From the NCBI GenBank assembly GCA_035771165.1, contig JAWNZC010000258.1, forward strand, positions 1,013,501 to 1,077,500: DNA of 64,000 nt, given 5' to 3'. The notes under the pieces were generated by a model. That model worked only from the letters and a program-made list of their open reading frames with translations, searched no databases and was not told where the DNA came from. Below, one piece after another: positions 56,759 to 64,000 of the stretch; the stretch's first letter is position 1, and every line of letters starts with the position of its first letter. Made by a program: the position numbers and the translations under genes. This stretch comes from Paragorgia papillata. Lineage: Eukaryota > Cnidaria > Anthozoa > Scleralcyonacea > Coralliidae.

Positions 56759-57850
56759 ATGGCGGAGCAAGGCGAACGTCGAGATGAAGCGAGCGGGTAC
56801 GTTCATCAAGTTTCAGATATTAGAATAGGAGCAAAATCGGGAGTTCGGTATTTTGATTTTAAAATACAACAAGATACCAGCGAAGCAAGAGTTGTTTGCT
56901 TTTCCCCGGGTAAAAGGGACGATATGAAAGAGAGAGAGAAATCCAAATCACCCACACGGCTAGTCAACGTGAGCCCACAGAAACGTAAATAAAACGAAGT
57001 AGAGTTCAAGATGAACAAGTACTCAAGAATTGAAGAAAATAGAAATCTGGCCTTTCCATGGAAGGATATCACGAGTCAGAAAGTGTCGACTACCACAACA
57101 TCAATATTTGACGTGGTGCATAAACATGAAAATGGTGATTTCGGTAATGTCAAGGTCCGTGTCAACGCTAAATCTCCTCCAGAGATTGTACATTCAATAT
57201 CTTTCGAAAAAGATTTGAAAAAGTCGAGTTTGATTGTTGCAGATTCAACTGGGGCCATTTCTATGACGCTGTGGGAAGGGCAAATCGATGAGGTGAACGA
57301 AAACGAATCTTACATGTTCAACCAAGTACGCGTGAGCTATTATAATAAAACGTACTTGAACTGTAGTCCAAGCACTGAAATTACACGTCTAGATGAAGAA
57401 GTGGAACTGTCGGCCCAAAGCAGTGAAGATGTCGATAGGTTAAAAGTTCAAGAAGAATATATTTTTGTTGGAAATATTGTAGGGGTTGAGACAACAAAAA
57501 CGTTTGTTTGTTTCAATTGCAAGGACCGAAAACTGCCCTACAATAACAATTCAACCATTGTGACATGCGGAAATTGCAAACTTTCCATGTTGATGAAAAA
57601 TCTGAAAGTGCAATTGTTCACCAATATGATGATTCGTGACGAATCCGCAAATACTACAGAGAGGTTCTATTGTCCAATGAAAGTGTTGGAGAGTTTCTTT
57701 TCTTCCGCTAACCTGATAGATCCACATATGAAAGACGACCTTGCCCAAATTCCACCTGAGAAAGTAAGCGCTACTCTTTTAAATTTGGAGAAGATGACCT
57801 TCGAGGTATATTTGGAGAAGAAGACAGTTAAATGCATAAAACAAATATAA
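56759..57850 (+). pseudogene. RPA-like OB-fold protein with zinc ribbon, one in-frame stop
   Basis: From the ATG at 56759 a first OB-like segment (GYVHQVSDIRIGAKSGVRYF ... ARVVCFSPGKR) runs to a TAA at 56990-56992. The same phase then continues, with an ATG at 57011, to 57850. The second part has an OB fold (VKVRVNAKSPPEI, LIVADSTGAISMTLWEGQID) and a zinc-ribbon pair CFNC...CGNC at about 57509-57575, the order seen in RPA70 DNA-binding domains B and C. Possible readings: one protein with a nonsense mutation, or two proteins. RPA-like genes are common companions of Helitron-type elements and occur as multicopy families in cnidarians. Expected role: single-strand DNA binding. Confidence 0.6.
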
Positions 57851-58274
57851 GGGAGAGAACTCTGTGAATCTTGTACTGATAACGTTGAGAAAAACTAGTA
57901 TAAAGGAACGATATATATATAGTTCAGGTTACAAAACATATTTTGTAACATATTTCGTTACATATTGTTGCGTTTGGTTTGCATGTTTTAGTTCAACCTT
58001 GTCCTTGTGCTAGCATGGGTACGACTTTATATAAATACGAGGTTAGTTTGAGTTAAAAAAGACTTTACAAAAAAGATTATTTATATTTTCATGAACGAGT
58101 CGAGAATAGACGATTTACTGTTAAAGTTTGTTAACTTTGTTTTGCATGTTAAGCATTGAATAATTGAAAAGCTGTGCTAACGTCTTATCATGTTTTTATG
58201 AGTGCGCAACTGCTTGTATAAGCCTCGTATAAGTTTCGCCGCTCATAAGTACGAAATTCGTAATTTTGCTTTGT
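57851..58274. other. Spacer after the RPA-like gene
   Basis: AT-rich, no recognisable frame. Confidence 0.5.
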
Positions 58275-58529
58275 AATACCGTCGATTGCATCTAAGGATG
58301 GACACCGTTGATAAAAAAAAATTACCTCCGGCAGCGTCAAACTTCAACGTTTCCCACGAGCATTTGACAGGTTTCTTTTAGCTCAACCAATCACCTTGAG
58401 ACTGGTTAAACGTGATTGGTTGAGCTAAAAGAAACCTGTCAGATGCTCGTGGGAAACGTTGGAGTTTGACGCTGGCGGAGGTAATGTTTTTTATCAACAG
58501 TGTCCATCCTTGATGCAATCGACGGTATT
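58275..58529. mobile_element. Long hairpin MITE
   Basis: The left end AATACCGTCGATTGCATC returns as GATGCAATCGACGGTATT at the right. The arms, about 115 bp each, pair almost throughout (for example GTTTCCCACGAGCAT, TTTCTTTTAGCTCAACCAAT) with a loop of about 20 bases. No frame, and no certain target duplication. Confidence 0.85.
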
Positions 58530-60239
58530 GTTTTAAATTGTAGAGACACATACAGCGGTTCAGGTTGAGCGTTTAATCAGACGTTGCTGGGCGTTCCTGA
58601 CCGAATATTACAGTACCGCCCAGCGGCCCAGCATGAATAGATTTTTAGTTGTCAGCCACATTGCTGATTAGTCACTTGACTTCCAAAATGATTTTTACCA
58701 AGAGTCACAGTCTAACTGTACAATTACACAGTTTCAGAGAAGTTTTACATAACTACACTGCTTAATGATTGCTTCTGAGTTTTGTACTTTTTAACAAACA
58801 CTTAATATGCGCCCGCTGCTCCGCAGGTTTTCTAGATGTGCGAACGCTACGTGCCTACGCTAATATTTGCGGAACTCAGTAGCCCGAGTGAACGCCCGAT
58901 GCATCTTTTTGTTTTTTTTTGTTTTTTTTGGTTTTTCTTGGGGGGGTCCACAAAATGGCATTATTGCATCATCACACTGAGTCTATTATTTGAGATCAGT
59001 GGTTAATATACCGAGTCATGTGTTGTGAGTCGCGCTCGAAACAAATTCTCTATATATGGTCTTATATGAAGTACTCGTTTTCATGAAGCGATTTGGTGTA
59101 AACAACAAGAAGCTTAGCCGAATCTCGATCTTAATACTTTCAGTAGACTAGACAAAACCTATAGTGTTGAATTCGGAATTCAAATTCGAATTTTATATTT
59201 TAAACTTATTTTGAAACACATTTCCAAATGTAATACGACACCTTGATGATAGCGGACTTGTAGACGACTAAATATTAACATATCTAAACATATTTTTTTG
59301 CATTATTCGGTGCCTACCACCTGTTTCGTAGTTGTTGGACCAAGCAGCAAGGCGTTTAATACTAAAAAAACAGTACGTATATGTTCTTTGATATTCTGTG
59401 GCTCTTTCTTGTATCTCTAGTCCTCAAGTCAAGGCTTTGACCTAATGTCAACACGGCATTTTTTCGCGTCTGTAATATACTCGTCTATTCTGTCTTCATG
59501 GACAAACCTTGTCAGCACCATTACTGATCAACTACTGATGAATTCACCAATACCGTGAAAAACACCTTAACCCAACTCGATCAAAGGCAAAGCTATCGCA
59601 AAGAAAGAAGTCGAAACATGCCTTACAGTTTTCGCAAGGCCTGGCCACAGTGGGCCTGGGTATATTATTTCTATGGCCTGGCCTGACGGGATGATGCAAT
59701 AATTGCCATTTTGTGGAACCCGGGCTACTGGGCAATGGCGGAGGAGGACATGTTAGAAAGCTAGTTAGAAAGCGCACTAACTTGTTTTACAAAGAACAAT
59801 TTTTTTTATTGACTACTATTATAAACTTACATGCATGGACAACCTAGATTGGGACAACATAGAATTCATATACTGAAAGCCATGATGACATTGCTTTAAC
59901 TATATCTCGAACTATATGTACGGTATTGTGACATTTTGTTTACATATTACACTTTAATATTTCAGTTATTGTTAATAAACTGTTTAGATGGTGTTCACAG
60001 ATCTCACATAACGATATCTGAAGTCATTCATAGCATTATCAACAGCTCCTCATGCTATATATCAAGTTAGCATCACCATGTTTAATTGTACATAATTTTG
60101 GCATTCTTACATATAACTTTGGTGTTCACATATACTGTATAACTTTGGCATTGATACATATACTTTTAGTATTTATAAATTCATGCATACAGTTTTTGCA
60201 TTAAAACATTATTTTTGCGGCTTTCATAGACAACTTGGT
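58530..60239. other. Spacer with MITE ends, no gene
   Basis: Contains the inverted partner of the 55.75-kb MITE end (58800-58895) and a pair of inverted segments (CAAAATGGCATTATTGCATC near 58951 and its relative near 59690). No supported gene. Confidence 0.45.
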
Positions 60240-60259
60240 ATTCACATTGGCATTAATTG

Positions 60260-61220
60260 GGGTTAATACCAGTTATGTCAATTAATTTTAATACCAGAGT
60301 AATAAATTGGTGGTTGACGGTTTCATAGTGCAACTCACAACTCCAACTGTGTTGCTGTTTGATTAATACCAGATATATCAATGTTATAAAGTCATTTAAT
60401 ACCAGTGTAATAAATTGGTGGTTGATGGTTTAATAGTCCAACTCACAAATCCAACTGTGTGGTTGTACAGGCCCTTTACTGCAGACACCAGTGTTAATTT
60501 GTTTGCCGTTTGATTAATACCAGATAAGTTGATGTTATAAAGTCATTTAATACCAGAGTAATAAATTAGTGGTTGATGGTTTAATATTCCAACTCACAAC
60601 TCCAACTGTGTGGTCGTAGAGGCCATTTACTTCAGACACCAGTGTTAATTTGTTTGCTCTTTCATTAATACCAGATATGTCAATGTTATAAAGTCATTTA
60701 ATACCAGAGTAATAAATTGGTGGTTGATGGTTTAATAGTCCAACTCACAACTCCAACTGTGGTCGTAGAAGCCATTTACTTCAGACACCAGTGTTAATTT
60801 GTTTGATCTTTCATTAATACCAGATATGTCAATGTTATAAAGTCATTTAATACCAGAGTAATAAATTGGTGGTTGACGGTTTAATAGTCCAACTCACAAC
60901 TCCAACTGTGTGGTTGTAAAAGCCATTTACTTCAGACACCAGTGTTAATTTGTTTGCTCTTTCATTAATACCAGATATGTCAATGTTATAAAGTCATTTC
61001 ACCAGAGTAATAAATTGGTGGTTGACGGTTTAATAGTCCAACTCACAACTCCGATTGTGTGGTTGTAGAAGCCATTTACTTCAGACGCCATGCAGTGTTA
61101 ATTTGTTTGCTCTTTCATTAATACCAGATATGTCAATGTTATAAAGTCATTTAATATATATACCAGAGTAATAAATTGGTGGTTGGTGCTGTAATGGTCC
61201 AACTCACAACTTCAACAGCA
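60260..61220 (+). repeat. Tandem array of ~146-bp units
   Basis: CAGTGTTAATTTGTTTG recurs near 60490, 60637, 60783, 60937 and 61093; ATTAATACCAGATATGTCAA and CAACTCACAACTCCAACTGT recur once per unit. About six units with small differences. It lies 3' of the Helentron gene on its coding strand. Confidence 0.9.
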
Positions 61221-61904
61221 TATCAATATTGCTGAGGCTTTTCTTGATTCTACCAGATGTTTAGTTTTATCTAAAATATGAAACAGAGAGAAAATAAGTG
61301 GGTTAAAAAGCAATTAAGCTATGGATGCATGGGAAGTTTGCAATATTAAAGGACATTTACATAGAGATTCAGTATACTTTTTTACTTACATTAATTTGTT
61401 GTCCAATGGTTCAGGTTATCCAGGTGTTCAAGTCCTTTTCAGGACAGAGGCACTGAGTATAGGTGCACCATCCCAAGTACAAGTGCAGTGTAACTGCACT
61501 AATTCAGACGTGGACCATTAGAAATCTTGGGAGAGGGGATAAAAAAATTATTTCTAAGCCTGACATTTTTCGTCCTATGTAAGCTCTGCAGGATTTGTTT
61601 TTGGACAATAAAGGCGTTATTTATTAAAGTTGTAAACAGTTTGCCAGTATTCTCTGTATATTGCCTGCAGGATTTTTTGATGACTTTCCCTTGCACAGGA
61701 ATTGTCACCCCCTCCCTGCAAGATTTCCAATGGCCCACCCCTTATTGATAAATATGGTTTGTGAATATGGATCCATGGATCTCTGAGGAGACTATGTACA
61801 TGGTGTAAGATAAACTTGCTTGATAACAATTGGCAGAAAGAATTGGATATCACTACATGTAATTAATATAATATTTGAATTAATGTGACAGACAAAATTA
61901 TTCC
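61221..61904. other. Spacer downstream of the Helentron gene
   Basis: No recognisable frame. Probably 3' non-coding DNA of the Helentron; no terminal hairpin or CTRR end could be assigned. Confidence 0.4.
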
Positions 61905-63998
61905 CTAGTTGCAATATTGTACTACGATTTTGATAGCATCATGATCAGAATAATACACATTGACTACATAATTGTCAATTATTTGAAATACTGTGGATCT
62001 AACATACACATGGTCTAATAAGCTACCAGAAGAAATAAATGTAGGTTTTGTTACAATCTGAGTGTAATTGAGAGATTGCATTAAAGATTTTAGTGGTTGA
62101 ACTTGATTGTCATTCAAGTAATTAATATTAAAGTCACCAAGAATTATGTCAATTGTATAACTATTTAACACGTATCCCAAACAATCTACATATTGTAGGA
62201 TGTTGGAGGCTTGCTTTCGATACAGCAAAAGAAAAGTTGTTTTTTCTTGGGACTGACTAATAACCAGGTCAAATTTTAGTGCATTTAGTGAAGAAAAATA
62301 TTCACACTCTCTGATTTCTACAGTATTTCTTGTGCAAAGTGCCATACTCGAATATTTATCGGTATCATGATCTTGACGGTAGAGTTTGAAAGGACTGAGA
62401 TTATTTAAAATTTCATTGTCAAAATCCTGAGGTAGTAGTTGGGTTTCAGTAAGAGCTATGACGTCACTATTGAAAATTCTTGAATCAAATTTGATATCGA
62501 TGCTATGTTTTTTGAGAGATCTTATATTTAAAAGTGATATGGTCAAAACATTGAAATCATCTTGGAATAGAGTTGTTGAATGTGGAATCATAGATTCATT
62601 GCGTAGTCTTTGGTATTCTTCAAGAACTTTAGGATTTGCTTTAATATGTTTACTCTCAATTTGCCCTAAAATATACAGACCTTGTAAAGAAGTTGCACGG
62701 CTTAAGGCAACATAAATTTGTCCATAGTTAAATGCTCTCTGTTTTATTAAGTCAGAACTCATTACAACTTTTTCAAGTGTTAAACCTTGAACCTTATGTA
62801 CAGTACATGCCCAAGCAAGTGTAAGAGGGAATTGTACTCTCTGTATTTCTGGAGAAGATGCTTTACCTGGTCTTATTTTGATCTTTGCTAATACAGGCTC
62901 AATGGGAACTACTTTGTGTTCTCTTGCAAAAGGGTTGCCACAAGTGTTAGTTAAGTCTTTACCAGCTTTTGAGTCATCAAATTTGATATAGAGAACAGTT
63001 GGTTTTTGGGTATTTTGATTGACATCAATTTTGAATACAGTTCCCATTTGTCCATTGATGAGTCTATCTGGAATACTAATATTTGTTGTAAGCATTACTC
63101 TAGCTCTTTCTTTAACGACAATTTCATAATCAAGTCCACCTGTTTCAGATCGTCCTCTTGCTAATACTCTATCAATATCTTGTTTCCTTACATTTGTTGG
63201 ATATTGATCTTTAGCTTTAAGAATAAATAAGGATCCAGAAAGTTCTTCTAGTTTTTTCTTGTTATGTTCATCTACAGGCGCATTTTCAGCCCAGATATGA
63301 AGTGCATCTGATGGATAATTAGGATCAGATGGGGTTAATGATCTTGATTGGATTATCTTAATGTCATCTTCTGTTTGAGTAGCAGTTCTTATTCTGTTAA
63401 GAAGTTCAATAAATGCTTGGTCATTTTTCTGTCTCATGATTTTATGAAGTTCTATCATTTTGAAGACTTTCCATGGGTGACATAGATTATAAGAATCATT
63501 TTTGAAATTGTCAAATACAAATCTCTTACGTATTGGTGGAAGTTGACATAGATCACCTACAACTATAATAGTAATTCCTGCAAATAACAGAGAACTTGTG
63601 GTGCCAAATATTTCTTTTAATCTTTGGTGGATATGTAGTAAGGTAGTGTTTCCAACCATAGAAATTTCATCTATTATTATTAGCTTTAGGTCAGATAATG
63701 ATAGTCTTAATTGTGTTTTCTTTTGGTCTGACATTGCAGGTACATTATCACCAGTTTCTTTGGGAATAGCAAGACCAGTATTTATTGTTGTTCCATCAAT
63801 GTTTATTGCAGCTACACCTGTTGGTGCCATGAGAAGGACTGTTGGTAATTCAGGGTTCATAGGAGGATGTCTAAAAGTTTTAACTGCTGTGTGGTATATT
63901 GTTTTAATCAAGTGACTTTTCCCTGCACCTCCACCTCCAGTTAAGAAAAGATAGATTGGTTCTATTTCAACGGGTTTTAAGCTGTTCATGTTTTTCAT
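61905..63998 (-). CDS. Helentron protein, C-terminal part: Pif1-type helicase fused to EEP endonuclease (runs off window)
   Basis: 697 residues are visible; the N-terminal Rep region lies beyond the window. Helicase motifs: Walker A GGGGAGKSH (21-29), LMAPTGVAA, DEISMVG (110-116), VVGDLCQLPPI (146-156), WACTVHKVQGLTLE (397-410) and IYVALSRATSLQGL (428-441), as in Pif1/RecD-like SF1B helicases. Then residues about 484-697 form an exonuclease-endonuclease-phosphatase domain: LLNIRSL, LTETQL (Glu518), LGDFNIN (620-626), LLDHVYV (660-666), YSDHDA (683-688). A helicase with a C-terminal EEP nuclease is the mark of Helentron/Helitron2 rolling-circle transposons. The visible frame has no break. The EEP domain resembles LINE nucleases, pointing to ancient capture. 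Confidence 0.9.
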   Translation of the reverse strand: MKNMNSLKPVEIEPIYLFLTGGGGAGKSHLIKTIYHTAVKTFRHPPMNPELPTVLLMAPTGVAAINIDGTTINTGLAIPKETGDNVPAMSDQKKTQLRLSLSDLKLIIIDEISMVGNTTLLHIHQRLKEIFGTTSSLLFAGITIIVVGDLCQLPPIRKRFVFDNFKNDSYNLCHPWKVFKMIELHKIMRQKNDQAFIELLNRIRTATQTEDDIKIIQSRSLTPSDPNYPSDALHIWAENAPVDEHNKKKLEELSGSLFILKAKDQYPTNVRKQDIDRVLARGRSETGGLDYEIVVKERARVMLTTNISIPDRLINGQMGTVFKIDVNQNTQKPTVLYIKFDDSKAGKDLTNTCGNPFAREHKVVPIEPVLAKIKIRPGKASSPEIQRVQFPLTLAWACTVHKVQGLTLEKVVMSSDLIKQRAFNYGQIYVALSRATSLQGLYILGQIESKHIKANPKVLEEYQRLRNESMIPHSTTLFQDDFNVLTISLLNIRSLKKHSIDIKFDSRIFNSDVIALTETQLLPQDFDNEILNNLSPFKLYRQDHDTDKYSSMALCTRNTVEIRECEYFSSLNALKFDLVISQSQEKTTFLLLYRKQASNILQYVDCLGYVLNSYTIDIILGDFNINYLNDNQVQPLKSLMQSLNYTQIVTKPTFISSGSLLDHVYVRSTVFQIIDNYVVNVYYSDHDAIKIVVQYCN

Positions 63999-64000
63999 TG

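Overview
The window looks like repeat-rich, intron-containing, AT-rich metazoan DNA. The best fit is a cnidarian (coral or anemone type), judged only from the mix of families: P-like transposons with THAP domains, CR1-type LINEs with 2A-like and SGNH-esterase domains, a Helentron, a CACTA-like transposase, a Polinton-like packaging ATPase and a P2X7-ballast-like domain without a channel. Another invertebrate is possible. No prokaryotic signals, rRNA, tRNA or CRISPR were found. Almost every recognisable coding stretch belongs to a mobile element; at most two or three gene fragments could be host genes.

Layout. 0-10.3 kb: AT-rich DNA with perfect palindromes around (TA)n runs, a five-exon plus-strand gene fragment (1.77-3.24 kb), a broken minus-strand gene with Cys-rich, RG-rich and P2X7-ballast-like parts (4.1-5.86 kb), a 5'-truncated LINE tail (7.9-8.5 kb), a tandem duplication and a long (TA)n array. 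11.0-14.3 kb: a nearly intact minus-strand LINE with an N-terminal 2A-like motif. 14.45-20.68 kb: a complete P-like transposon with 26-bp identical terminal inverted repeats and a 7-bp target duplication; it carries a broken THAP/P transposase and a second, convergent C2H2 gene, plus several MITE-like hairpins. 22.0-24.4 kb: a decayed composite gene with USP, Ulp1 and FAR1/MULE-like parts. 25-34 kb: MITEs, tandem repeats, a GC-rich non-autonomous transposon and two LINE fragments.

34.9-51.8 kb: the most striking object, a giant inverted repeat. Two arms of about 5.0 kb (after subtracting nested insertions) surround a 106-bp spacer. The ends read 5'-AG...CT-3' and are flanked by TATATA on both sides, as expected for Polintons. 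Each arm carries the same four reading frames: a zinc-finger plus FtsK/HerA-type packaging ATPase, a Cys/His 'HPSQ' protein, a basic protein and a small protein. No polymerase, integrase, protease or capsid gene is recognisable. The left arm contains a 1.66-kb TTAA-flanked insertion inside its ATPase; the right arm contains a 5.1-kb full-length CR1-type LINE inside a minisatellite next to the centre. The two ATPase copies are damaged in different places.

51.9-55.3 kb: a CACTA/Tnp2-like transposase (minus) with a divergently oriented spliced exon resembling BEN-type genes. 56.8-57.9 kb: a two-part RPA-like OB-fold/zinc-ribbon protein gene. 58.3-61.2 kb: a long hairpin MITE and a 146-bp tandem array. 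61.9-64.0 kb: the C-terminal part of a Helentron protein (Pif1-type helicase fused to an EEP nuclease), running off the window end.
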